This document shows positions 26,551-35,226 of a stretch of DNA of 64,000 nt, piece after piece. A model generated the notes under the pieces. The model was not told the DNA's origin. It was given only the letters and a program-made list of their open reading frames with translations, and did not search any database. Source of the DNA: Candidatus Uabimicrobium amorphum (GTDB lineage: Bacteria; Planctomycetota; Uabimicrobiia; Uabimicrobiales; Uabimicrobiaceae). The stretch lies in contig NZ_AP019860.1 of NCBI RefSeq assembly GCF_009002475.1, positions 8,491,547 to 8,555,546 of the forward strand, read 5' to 3'. A program made the position numbers and the translations under genes. Position 1 is the stretch's first letter. Each line of letters begins with the position of its first letter.

Positions 26551-27738
26551 TCATCGTGAATATAAACGATTCATGGCGTTTTTTAATCGGTCAAGCGCCG
26601 ACTCCAAGGTAGCATGTGTGCAGGCAATGTTTACACGCATAAAACCTGCACCTTCTTCTCCAAAAGCTTCACCTCTTGTCACCGCCCACTTGGCCTGATT
26701 TCTCAAAAAAGTTGTCAGATCACTTGTAGAAAAGCCTAGCTCTCGAAAATCTACCCACAACAAAAATGTGCCTTGTGGTTCAATCAATGTAACTCCTCGA
26801 ATATCCTTGAGATATTCTCTGGTCAAGTTTACGTTTTTCTCCAAATAAAAAAGAGCCTCTTTTAGCCATTCTTCGCCATCTTTATACGCGGCCTCCATCG
26901 CCACATTCGCAAAAGCATTGTTCTTATTCACGGTTAAACGACTATTTTCCACTTGAAAAGCCTTGCGTTTGTTGTCGTCAGAGATCACTGTAAAGGCACA
27001 ACAACAAGAAGCGATGTTGAAAGTTTTTGCAGGAGATAGGCAAGTAATACAATTCGCATCGTATTTTTCCCCCATGGATGCAAAGGGAATATATGTATGC
27101 CCACGAAAAGCTAAATCTCCATGCATCTCATCAGAAACGACGAGAACATTATGTTTTGCGCAAATATCACCTAGTTGTTGCAACTCTTGTTCAGTCCAAA
27201 CACGACCGACAGGGTTATGTGGATTACATAAATATATCATCTTGGTGCTGGGAACAGCGGCTTTTTGCTCTAGATCGTCAAAATCTATATAATAACAGCC
27301 ATCCCGTAAAATCAGAGGGTTTGTAATTAAGTTGCGATTGTTCTCGCGTAGTATATCAAAAAAATCAAAAAAAACTGGAGGCTGAACAATCACTCCATCT
27401 CCAGGCTCTGTAAACAAAGACGCAGCTATCGCCAGCGCATTTAAAATATTTGGCGAGCGCAAAATGTGTTCTTTTTTTACCACCCATTTATGGTGGTGGT
27501 GTAACCACTGTATTAATGCCGGTAGCAAACCATCTGCTAACATTTCGTATCCAAAAACTCCATGATCTAAACGTTTTTGTAATGCACTTAGAATTACAGG
27601 GGATACCCGAAAATCCATATCGGCAACACCAGCGGCAAATAAATTTTTACTACTGTCTTTTAATATTTTAGGGTGAGTTTTCAGCGCTGGTACAACGCGG
27701 CGATTGATGCTGTCATCAAAAGAAAATTTATCCTTCAT
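26551..27738 (-). CDS. patB: MalY/PatB-type PLP-dependent C-S lyase/aminotransferase
   Basis: Fold-type I PLP enzyme with cystathionine beta-lyase activity in characterised MalY/PatB proteins. Starts KDKFSFDDSINRRVVPALKT and has the family marks VADMDFRVSPVIL, FGYEML, CNPHNPVGRVWT, VVSDEMHGDLAF, and SPAKTFNIAS carrying the PLP lysine. The ATG at 27738 follows AGGAGC at six bases and gives 395 residues. It is divergent from the VOC gene with only 37 bases between starts, so their promoters must overlap. Confidence 0.9.
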   Translation of the reverse strand: MKDKFSFDDSINRRVVPALKTHPKILKDSSKNLFAAGVADMDFRVSPVILSALQKRLDHGVFGYEMLADGLLPALIQWLHHHHKWVVKKEHILRSPNILNALAIAASLFTEPGDGVIVQPPVFFDFFDILRENNRNLITNPLILRDGCYYIDFDDLEQKAAVPSTKMIYLCNPHNPVGRVWTEQELQQLGDICAKHNVLVVSDEMHGDLAFRGHTYIPFASMGEKYDANCITCLSPAKTFNIASCCCAFTVISDDNKRKAFQVENSRLTVNKNNAFANVAMEAAYKDGEEWLKEALFYLEKNVNLTREYLKDIRGVTLIEPQGTFLLWVDFRELGFSTSDLTTFLRNQAKWAVTRGEAFGEEGAGFMRVNIACTHATLESALDRLKNAMNRLYSR

Positions 27739-27775
27739 AATAGCTCCTAGGGGCATCATCCATTACACAGAAAGT

Positions 27776-28174
27776 ATGCAAATGAAACAATCTATTCTAC
27801 ATATTGCTCTTGTCGTAAGAGATTACGATGAGGCTTTGGATTTTTATACCAATAAACTACATTTTACCATTGTCGAAGACACCTATCAACCAGCACAGGA
27901 TAAACGTTGGGTGGTCATTGCCCCTCCAGGATCGAGCGAAGCTACGTTACTTTTGGCACGAGCCTCGACACCACAGCAAGAAAATTTTATTGGCAATCAA
28001 ACAGGTGGACGTGTATTTTTGTTTTTGCATAGCGATGATTTTTGGCGTGATTACAATGACATGCGTGCCAAGGGAATTACCTTTGTTCGTGAGCCAAAAG
28101 AAGAACCTTATGGTACGGTCGCTGTTTTTGCCGATTTGTATGGCAATTTGTGGGATTTGATACAGCGTAAATAG
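27776..28174 (+). CDS. VOC-family (glyoxalase/dioxygenase-like) protein
   Basis: About 132 residues with the paired beta-alpha-beta-beta-beta units of the vicinal oxygen chelate fold: ILHIALVVRDYDEALDFYT at the start and VAVFADLYGNLWDLIQ at the end, with RVFLFLHSDDFWRDYNDM in the second half. His (IAL line) and the terminal strand carry likely metal ligands. Two ATGs six bases apart (27776, 27782) are both possible starts; the first is chosen. Substrate not predictable. Confidence 0.8.
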   Translation: MQMKQSILHIALVVRDYDEALDFYTNKLHFTIVEDTYQPAQDKRWVVIAPPGSSEATLLLARASTPQQENFIGNQTGGRVFLFLHSDDFWRDYNDMRAKGITFVREPKEEPYGTVAVFADLYGNLWDLIQRK

Positions 28175-28208
28175 GACACGTAATTCACCAGGACGTGTTT
28201 TAGGACAG

Positions 28209-28229
28209 AGGGCGGTACGAAACCGCCCT
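28209..28229. terminator. Shared terminator hairpin between convergent genes
   Basis: AGGGCGGT and ACCGCCCT pair perfectly around ACGAA in the 82-base space between the VOC gene and the M2-like peptidase gene, which converge. No long T run lies next to it. Confidence 0.5.
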
Positions 28230-28256
28230 ACGTTAACATAAATTTTTTGCAAAATC

Positions 28257-29861
28257 TTATGTCAACGGTATACCTAGAGAATGCTCCACAAAATGCTTAG
28301 GATCTAACTTAGCTCCAGTGGCATTTTTTAGTGTTTCATTCCAATCGTACTTGGCACCGCTGGCAAAATATTTATCTTTTAGGTATGTCCCTAAATCTTT
28401 ATTGCCAAATAACTCACCATTTCCGACTTCCTTTTTGATGTGATCTTGTAGTTGTGCAGATACCAATTCTCCGTATATGTAGTTTTGATAATATACCGGA
28501 CACAACGCTAAGTGAATCTTGGAAGCCCAATCAGGTTTATCACGGTTTTCCGGACGCGTTACGCATTGGTATTTTTCTACATAATCCCACCACAGTTTAT
28601 TTAAATCTTGGTCGGGATTTTTGTATAGCTCTCTCTCGAAATTGACCATTACGAGTCCCCAACGAATAAACACAAATTGCGTTAGACGTTCTTCTTGGAT
28701 GAGCTCATCGTGTATAGGAGTTACTTTTTCCGCATCTATTTTGACGAAATCAGTTAGCCATTTGGGATTTTTTGACAGCGTGTCCATCATCATTGCAATC
28801 GCTTCTGTGGACAGAGTGTGTGGCGTGTCAATGAGTATATACGGTAAATCAGAATCGATATATTTGTCATACACCGCGTGACCGAATTCGTGCAACGTAG
28901 TACTTGTCCACTGCTCTGTAGGAGCAATATTGCATAGTATACGTACATCTTTTGCTTCGCGATCAATGAAAGTACAGTAAGCGTGTTGACATTTTTTGTC
29001 TTTAGGATATAGATCTGACCTTTCGAGAATGTCGCGGATATCCATGTCAATACTGTCGTATGTGTCGATCATCAACTGCTCAATGTCGATATCTTGATAA
29101 AATTGATCCACATCAAGAGTTTTATGCGGAGGTGGCTGTTGAAAAAATGGGTCTGCATAGTGCCATGGACGCATATCCTCTACAGCGATACCAAATTTTT
29201 GTGATAACTCTTCATCCATTTTGGCCTTGAGTTTACGAAAAGGTTCGTCGCTCAACTCCGCGAGGCGATTTAAAGTATAAAACATTTTCTCTTCATCAAG
29301 GTCTTTGTGGCTTAGAGCCATAGTATAGTAATCGGAATATCCTGCTTTTTGCGCATTTTCATTGCGTAGTTTTACCACTTCAATGACTTTTTGCGCTACC
29401 TCTTGACCAATTTGCTTACTTGCTTCCCATGCTTTCTTTCTCATCTCTAAATCGAGTTCATCGTGCAACATTTTTTTTATTTCATTGTCGTTTAGCTCGC
29501 GTTCGTCTATTTTACCACGATACTGGTTGTAGCTTGTATTTATTTCAGATTCTAGTTGAATAATGCGCTTGATGTTTTCAGGTTCTCCCTGACTCATACC
29601 AAACTCATTTAGTAGACAATCTAGCTGGCGTTGTAGGACGGTATCGTGAATCATCCCCGACTTTTTGAATTCTTGTAACTGCCCAAGAGACTCTTTATTG
29701 GCAACTATTTGCTTGTACTGCTTTTCTATTTCTATTTTGCGTTCCACAAGAGAACTATCTCCTGTAGTATCGTATTCCCAATGCAGCGTGTACAGCTCTT
29801 TTAAAAGCGGTCGAACGCTGTCGACGTATTTCTCTATAAATTGTTGTAGTTTTTGTTCCAT
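28257..29861 (-). CDS. M2-like (ACE-type) zinc metallopeptidase
   Basis: Gluzincin metallopeptidase. The zinc motif HEFGHAVYD lies in TSTTLHEFGHAVY, with the third-ligand glutamate likely in STEAIAMMMD about 25 residues on, the M2/M3 arrangement. The N-terminal part (VRPLLKELYTLHWEYDTTGD) and the region ARKAGYSDYY-like (NAQKAGYSDYYTMAL) resemble bacterial M2 proteins more than M3 oligopeptidases. No signal peptide is seen, so it is probably cytosolic. The ATG at 29861 has GGAGG at an ideal distance and gives 534 residues. It likely trims peptides. Confidence 0.75.
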   Translation of the reverse strand: MEQKLQQFIEKYVDSVRPLLKELYTLHWEYDTTGDSSLVERKIEIEKQYKQIVANKESLGQLQEFKKSGMIHDTVLQRQLDCLLNEFGMSQGEPENIKRIIQLESEINTSYNQYRGKIDERELNDNEIKKMLHDELDLEMRKKAWEASKQIGQEVAQKVIEVVKLRNENAQKAGYSDYYTMALSHKDLDEEKMFYTLNRLAELSDEPFRKLKAKMDEELSQKFGIAVEDMRPWHYADPFFQQPPPHKTLDVDQFYQDIDIEQLMIDTYDSIDMDIRDILERSDLYPKDKKCQHAYCTFIDREAKDVRILCNIAPTEQWTSTTLHEFGHAVYDKYIDSDLPYILIDTPHTLSTEAIAMMMDTLSKNPKWLTDFVKIDAEKVTPIHDELIQEERLTQFVFIRWGLVMVNFERELYKNPDQDLNKLWWDYVEKYQCVTRPENRDKPDWASKIHLALCPVYYQNYIYGELVSAQLQDHIKKEVGNGELFGNKDLGTYLKDKYFASGAKYDWNETLKNATGAKLDPKHFVEHSLGIPLT

Positions 29862-30031
29862 ATTTTTCCTCCAAGGGATTTCAAACATAGATAGACGTAC
29901 GCTTTAGATTTTGTTATCATGTAGATAATAGGGCGTGTTCTTTTTAGACACGTCTTCGAGAGATGAAAGCATTTCGCATAATAGCATTTTCAATATCGTG
30001 AATCAAGTTTCTTTATTCAGGTGTATAAAGC

Positions 30032-30610
30032 ATGAGTAGCAAAAGAATGTTTATTGCTTTTCCTTTTCATGATGAAGTAAAAAACAAAATAGCACAATTG
30101 CAAAGTGTCCTACGCAACCAAATGCCTCAAGGTATTAAGTGGGTAGAAAAGCAGAGTTTTCATGTTACCGTAAAATTTCTGGGAGATACAGATCAAATGT
30201 TAATCCCAAAAATCACGGAAATAATGAAATCTGTTGTTGTCGATAAAACTCCGCAGGAAATCGAACTCAAAGAGTTGGGAATTTTTCCCGGAAAGAGAAA
30301 ACCACGTGTACTGTGGCTTGGAATTGACGGTGCAAAAGACTTATTACAAGGAACATATGACGACTTAGAAAATAAACTTGAGGATTTGGGCTTCGCCAAA
30401 GAAACCAAGTATTCCGGGTTTAATCCTCATATAACACTTGGACGAATCAAAGAACTTCCTGAAAACTTTTTTCCGGTATTTCGCGCCCATGAAAAGTCTT
30501 ACACCACAAAGTGCCAAATAGAAGCCTTAACTTTATATGAAAGCCAATTTATTCGCAACGGAAAAAGTAAAAAAGTAGTTTACCAGCCATTGGCAAAGGT
30601 TCATATATAG
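30032..30610 (+). CDS. thpR: RNA 2',3'-cyclic phosphodiesterase
   Basis: 2H phosphoesterase (LigT/ThpR) that opens 2',3'-cyclic phosphates at RNA ends. Two HxT motifs are present: H44-V-T in SFHVTVKFLGD and H133-I-T in NPHITLGRIK. It starts MSSKRMFIAFPFHDEV, typical for the family, and has the normal 192 residues. It is first in a plus-strand run: the unknown 673-residue gene begins 12 bases after its stop. Confidence 0.92.
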   Translation: MSSKRMFIAFPFHDEVKNKIAQLQSVLRNQMPQGIKWVEKQSFHVTVKFLGDTDQMLIPKITEIMKSVVVDKTPQEIELKELGIFPGKRKPRVLWLGIDGAKDLLQGTYDDLENKLEDLGFAKETKYSGFNPHITLGRIKELPENFFPVFRAHEKSYTTKCQIEALTLYESQFIRNGKSKKVVYQPLAKVHI

Positions 30611-30622
30611 TAGGAGATTTAC

Positions 30623-32644
30623 ATGTCCGATTGTGTAAAATGTATGCAAACCCTCGAAACCTACCTGGAAAATTTTCCACACAGTTGTTATCCAATTCTC
30701 CAATATATGAATCATCTAGTTTCGATTGCGCAAACACTCGGCGATTCGCCAGCAAAAAGTTTTTTGCTAAAAGAAGCAGAATTCTACGAAGAAGAAATAG
30801 AATTGTCGGTAAAACGTTTTATTGCAAAGCGTCTGTATGCATTTTCTAAAAAACAGCGTCTTAACTGTGTACAAGAGCGTTTACAATGCTTTCCAGATGT
30901 TGCTTTTCAACCATCAGTAGAAATTTTACTCAAGGTTTTGTCTTTTGATAATTTGTCGCGCAACGACTTTATTATGCGTAATCCTCCCAAACCTGAAGTA
31001 CAAGAAAATCAAGCGGAAAACAGTGTGCGTGACAATACCGTAGTGGTGACGCAAAAAAAAGACAAACCCACAACCGAGAAACACGCAACCAAAAAACGCT
31101 CACGGCGATTGCAAAAGACAAAACAGGAAAAAATTGATTATTTAACCCCCAGTACCAATACGCGTCGTTCCATCGCCGAAATTCAAAAAGAAAAATCTTT
31201 GCAAATTGAAAACGACTGGAAAGTATTGAAAAAGTGGCAGGTGAATCCCATAAATTGTAAGGCTTTTGCAAAGGCATTGCGCAAAGAACTACCGGAAAAG
31301 CCATATCCGCATCTACTGAAATTTATCGAAGGATTTATGCGCCATTTAAAAGACAAAGAGGAGAAGTATGCTTTAATGCGTGTGAAACATGCGCTCTTGA
31401 CTCACCAAAAACTTGTCGAAAAACCGCGCAACTTAATGGTGGTCATCAACTACGGTAACTCAGGCATCGATTTGTTAAAACAAGCCGCCAATATCACCAC
31501 CGATAAAAAAATCAATGCGGTATTCTATGAATACTTCCTTACTATCTTAAAAGATTTACTGACACGACATAAAACTCAATTTCGTCGCGCGATAGAATCA
31601 TGTTACGATCGCCATGATCTTTATGAATTGATGGCGCAGTATCCTTTGAAGAATAAAACATATATCGAAGAATTTGATCTACACATTATTGATAGCATAA
31701 AGCAAATATGCCATGGTGTCGACAAGGGCAAAGATTTCGAAACAATCGCTAACAAGTTCTTGGGGAATACCGAAGCGAATATCAAAAAAGCACTTTATGT
31801 ATCACTTTTTGAAAGCCCTGTAACAAACAAGATTTGGGATGCTATGCGCAAAGCGCAATCAACATATCAGTTTTTCCAATGCCTAAAACAATTGAAGGAA
31901 ATACCAGAAACGGAAAAGATGGCTTCTACGATTTTTCAGTTGGTGGTCACTTTCTTGCGCGGAGGGAAAAAAATATCGTTCCGCGACTTGGAAATTAGCC
32001 TTAATTTTACCCCAAATAATTTGCGCAATCACGCCATCCGCATTATCAGTCGTAAGTTACAAAACGATGTCGATTACAAAATGGAAACTTTTCTTTCACA
32101 AAATATTTCGATGGAACGCAAGTGGAAAAAATTATTACAACTACTACAAAATTCGCAATTCGAAGGTGCGAAAATCAAGGTTTTCGGATATTCGCCTGAT
32201 GACTTGCTCGCTATTTTGCGCAAAATAGAAAGTAGCGAAGGGGATATCCGCAAAGTTGTGGAGCATGAATTTCATGGTGAAGATGTTTCGCTTGAATTGA
32301 AAGAACTCATCATTGAAAAACATTCGCAACAGCATAAGAAAAAAGAAAAAAATTTACAAAATTTTTATGAAGAATTAATGACATTGACCAGTGAAAAAGT
32401 CTTAAGTTTACGTCGACCTCTTATCGACTTACTGAGGGTATATGGTAGCGTAAACTTGACAAGTGATGGATCAACATTGACAGGATACGAGTTAAGCAAT
32501 ACAATATCTATGTTTTATCGTGATGCCGCACGAACAAAAATTGTGCTTCCAAATAATCTACATTATCAAATTGCCGTTTTGATAGAAGACAGTATTAACG
32601 AAGAAAGAGCACGTCAATTAAGCAAAGTATTTGCCGATAATTAG
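30623..32644 (+). CDS. Large hypothetical protein upstream of PilT-type ATPases
   Basis: 673 residues, soluble, mostly helical, no signal peptide. AGGAG lies before the ATG. Residues about 125-175 form a Lys/Arg-rich low-complexity linker (KKRSRRLQKTKQEKIDYL). The N-terminal part carries four cysteines in the first 25 residues and helix pairs; the C-terminal 500 residues are alpha-helical without a recognisable repeat consensus. No known domain could be named. Its position, 23 bases before a PilT-like ATPase gene and two genes before pilT, suggests a role in pilus or surface motility, but this is only context. Confidence 0.6.
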   Translation: MSDCVKCMQTLETYLENFPHSCYPILQYMNHLVSIAQTLGDSPAKSFLLKEAEFYEEEIELSVKRFIAKRLYAFSKKQRLNCVQERLQCFPDVAFQPSVEILLKVLSFDNLSRNDFIMRNPPKPEVQENQAENSVRDNTVVVTQKKDKPTTEKHATKKRSRRLQKTKQEKIDYLTPSTNTRRSIAEIQKEKSLQIENDWKVLKKWQVNPINCKAFAKALRKELPEKPYPHLLKFIEGFMRHLKDKEEKYALMRVKHALLTHQKLVEKPRNLMVVINYGNSGIDLLKQAANITTDKKINAVFYEYFLTILKDLLTRHKTQFRRAIESCYDRHDLYELMAQYPLKNKTYIEEFDLHIIDSIKQICHGVDKGKDFETIANKFLGNTEANIKKALYVSLFESPVTNKIWDAMRKAQSTYQFFQCLKQLKEIPETEKMASTIFQLVVTFLRGGKKISFRDLEISLNFTPNNLRNHAIRIISRKLQNDVDYKMETFLSQNISMERKWKKLLQLLQNSQFEGAKIKVFGYSPDDLLAILRKIESSEGDIRKVVEHEFHGEDVSLELKELIIEKHSQQHKKKEKNLQNFYEELMTLTSEKVLSLRRPLIDLLRVYGSVNLTSDGSTLTGYELSNTISMFYRDAARTKIVLPNNLHYQIAVLIEDSINEERARQLSKVFADN

Positions 32645-32667
32645 GTGCTAATATTAGGGGAGAAACA

Positions 32668-34110
32668 TTGACCGAACAAGATAAATTTGTTGAAAAAGTA
32701 GTGCTTCGCAATGAGTTTGCCACCGAAAAACAACTACAAAAGGCCAAAAAAATACTAGAGGCGAACCCGGGAAAAAGCCTTATTCAGGTTATCGTCCATG
32801 TAAAGTTCATTAGCAAAGAACAAGCGAAATCTATTTTAAAGCTCTATGAAAAGAAGCGTCTTAAGAAGAAAAGTGTCAATCAGCCTCAAGAAAGTTCTCC
32901 AATAAACGCAGGTCCCGCTTTTCTCGATGATTTTCATGGTGGCGGAGCACCTACTCATACACCAGCTCCCACACCTACTCCTGCACCAGCTCCAAGTCCT
33001 GCTCCTCAACCGCAAATTAGTGTTAGTCACAGTGGTGGCTCATTCTCTTCCTTGGAAGAATACTTGCTTCATGCACGCGGAAAGAACGCCTCGGATATAC
33101 ACCTAAATACAGACTGTAAACCACTGATGCGTTTACACGGAAGTCTCATAGAACTAGGGGGAAGCATCTTTTCTGCCGAAAAAGCACATCAACTTTTATT
33201 TTCGGCACTGACTCCGGAACAACAGCAACAAATTCAAGAAAAAAAAGGTCTCGACTTTAGCTATATAGACCAACAGGGAAATCGCTATCGTGCCTGTATC
33301 GTAAAACAACGTACGGGGTGGAATGGCGCCTTTCGTATTATCCGTAGAACCCCACCGACCTGCGAAGAACTGGGACTTCCCGAAAATTTAAAGCGCCTTG
33401 TCGAATACCACCAAGGACTTGTTCTCGTTACCGGGCCTAAGGGAAGTGGAAAAACCACCACTTTGGCCAGTTTAGTTGACCTAATTAACCAACAGCGCGA
33501 AGATCATATTATTACAATAGAAGACCCTGTCGAATATGTGTTCTCTCCTAAAACTTCACATATCAATCAACGTCAAGTTGGCAAGCATACCGCAAGTTTT
33601 TCCGCGGCTCTACGTGCCGCACTTCGTGAAGATCCCGACGTAATTATGATTGGGGAATTACGCGATCTAGAAACAACTTCTCTCGCGATCAGTGCTTCGG
33701 AAACAGGGCACTTGGTATTTGGTACGCTACACACCACTTCAGCAGGACGGACAATTGAACAAATTATTGATGTATTTCCTCCCGACCAACAAAGCCAAGT
33801 GCGTACAATGATCTCAGAATCCATCAAAGGCATTATTTGCCAACAGTTAATACCGCGTAAAGATGGTAGCGGACGTGCTCTTGCTTTAGAGATTATGTTT
33901 AATACCAACGCGGTGGCAAATCTCATACGTGAACGCAAGTTGTTCCAGTTGGGTTCGGTAATGCAAATGGGGAAAAAGCAAGGCATGGTAACATTGGATC
34001 ATTCACTATACCAATTGGTAAAAGATGGCGTAATTGATGGTCAAGTAGCATATTATGCTGCGGTTGATAAGAGTAGATTTCAAGAGTGGGCACCGAAAAA
34101 AGACTTTTAG
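32668..34110 (+). CDS. PilT/PilU-like pilus retraction ATPase with extra N-terminal domain
   Basis: Hexameric secretion ATPase. The start is a TTG with GGGGAG 7 bases upstream, giving 480 residues. Residues 1-65 form a helical GspE/PilB-N-like domain, followed by a Pro/Thr/Ala linker (about 92-112). From about 125 the PilT core: Walker A TGPKGSGKTTTLA, Asp box IITIEDPVEYVF, Walker B EDPDVIMIGELRDLET, His box GHLVFGTLHTT, and the retraction-type C-terminus DVFPPDQQSQVRTMI. The usual Walker A GPTGSGKST reads GPKGSGKTT. It is paired with the pilT gene 12 bases downstream. Confidence 0.88.
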   Translation: MTEQDKFVEKVVLRNEFATEKQLQKAKKILEANPGKSLIQVIVHVKFISKEQAKSILKLYEKKRLKKKSVNQPQESSPINAGPAFLDDFHGGGAPTHTPAPTPTPAPAPSPAPQPQISVSHSGGSFSSLEEYLLHARGKNASDIHLNTDCKPLMRLHGSLIELGGSIFSAEKAHQLLFSALTPEQQQQIQEKKGLDFSYIDQQGNRYRACIVKQRTGWNGAFRIIRRTPPTCEELGLPENLKRLVEYHQGLVLVTGPKGSGKTTTLASLVDLINQQREDHIITIEDPVEYVFSPKTSHINQRQVGKHTASFSAALRAALREDPDVIMIGELRDLETTSLAISASETGHLVFGTLHTTSAGRTIEQIIDVFPPDQQSQVRTMISESIKGIICQQLIPRKDGSGRALALEIMFNTNAVANLIRERKLFQLGSVMQMGKKQGMVTLDHSLYQLVKDGVIDGQVAYYAAVDKSRFQEWAPKKDF

Positions 34111-34122
34111 GAAGGACTGGTT

Positions 34123-35181
34123 ATGGCTAAAATTGACAGTTTGTTTGAAGTAATGTTAAACAAAGACGCATCTGATTTACACTTAAGTGAAGGGCAACCA
34201 CCTAAAGTAAGAGCTCATGGACGTATTAGCAATCTAGATCACCCTGTTCTTACACGACAACACATGGAACAATATCTACAGGAAATTTGCAGCGCAGATC
34301 GTTGGCAACATTTTATCGAAGTAAAAGATTTAGACTTTGCCTACGGCCTGGGAGATAAGGCGCGTTTTCGTGCCAATTATTTCTTCCAAGAAAATGGTAT
34401 GGGGGCTGTGTTTCGCGTCATTCCTTCCGAAATAAAATCACTAGACGATTTGAATCTTCCCAAAGTTCTACGCAGTTTTTGCTACATGAACTCGGGACTT
34501 GTACTTGTCACTGGTCCCACTGGATCTGGTAAATCGACCACTTTGTCGGCGATGATCAATGAGATTAACGCAAAAACCGCACGACATATCATTACGATTG
34601 AAGAGCCTATTGAATTCGTGCATCCCAACAAAAGATCCATTATTTGCCAGCGCGAAGTGGGGATTGACACCAACTCATTCGCCGATGGTTTAAAGAACGG
34701 CTTGCGCCAAGACTGCGATGTTATTCTCGTAGGAGAGATGCGTGACTATGAAACCATTTCTCTTGCCGTCACAGCAGCGGCCTCGGGAACATTGGTATTT
34801 GGAACACTACACACCAATTCAGCGATAAAAACCGTTGACCGTATCATCGACGCTTTCCCAGCCGATCAACAAGCACAAATTCGCACAATGTTGAGCGATT
34901 GTTTAAAAGGTGTTTGCGCACAACTTCTTTTAAAGACAAAAGACAAAAAGGGTCGTGTTGCGTGCAATGAAATTCTTATTGGCACAACGGCTCTCGCTTC
35001 GTCGATACGCGAAGGGAATATCGGTAACATTCGCAATATCATCCAAGGAGGAAAAGGCATGGGCATGCAACTCATGGATGATGCCATTCAAAAAGAGCTC
35101 AACAACGGTAAAATCTCAGGTGAAGAAGCTTATCTCAAAGCAACAGATAAAACGCGTTTTTCACAGTACGCCTTAGCATAA
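34123..35181 (+). CDS. pilT: PilT twitching motility ATPase
   Basis: Retraction motor of type IV pili, cytoplasmic hexamer. 352 residues of standard PilT layout: PAS-like N-terminus (LNKDASDLHLSEGQPP), Walker A GPTGSGKSTTLSA, IITIEEPIEFVH, RQDCDVILVGEMRDYETIS, GTLVFGTLHTNSAIKTVDR, and IDAFPADQQAQIRTMLSD. GGAAGG precedes the ATG. Works with the pilM-Q cluster elsewhere in the window and with the longer paralogue upstream. A hairpin directly follows the stop. Confidence 0.95.
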   Translation: MAKIDSLFEVMLNKDASDLHLSEGQPPKVRAHGRISNLDHPVLTRQHMEQYLQEICSADRWQHFIEVKDLDFAYGLGDKARFRANYFFQENGMGAVFRVIPSEIKSLDDLNLPKVLRSFCYMNSGLVLVTGPTGSGKSTTLSAMINEINAKTARHIITIEEPIEFVHPNKRSIICQREVGIDTNSFADGLKNGLRQDCDVILVGEMRDYETISLAVTAAASGTLVFGTLHTNSAIKTVDRIIDAFPADQQAQIRTMLSDCLKGVCAQLLLKTKDKKGRVACNEILIGTTALASSIREGNIGNIRNIIQGGKGMGMQLMDDAIQKELNNGKISGEEAYLKATDKTRFSQYALA

Positions 35182-35187
35182 GAAGCA

Positions 35188-35215
35188 AATGTGCGCAGTA
35201 CTTGCTGCGCACATT
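35188..35215 (+). promoter_or_regulatory. Hairpin between pilT and the kinase gene
   Basis: AATGTGCGCAG and CTGCGCACATT form a perfect 11-bp stem around TACTTG, 6 bases after the pilT stop and ending 2 bases before the CGGAG ribosome site of the kinase. No T run follows. It probably blocks 3' decay or tunes kinase expression. Confidence 0.55.
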
Positions 35216-35226
35216 GCCGGAGCAAA

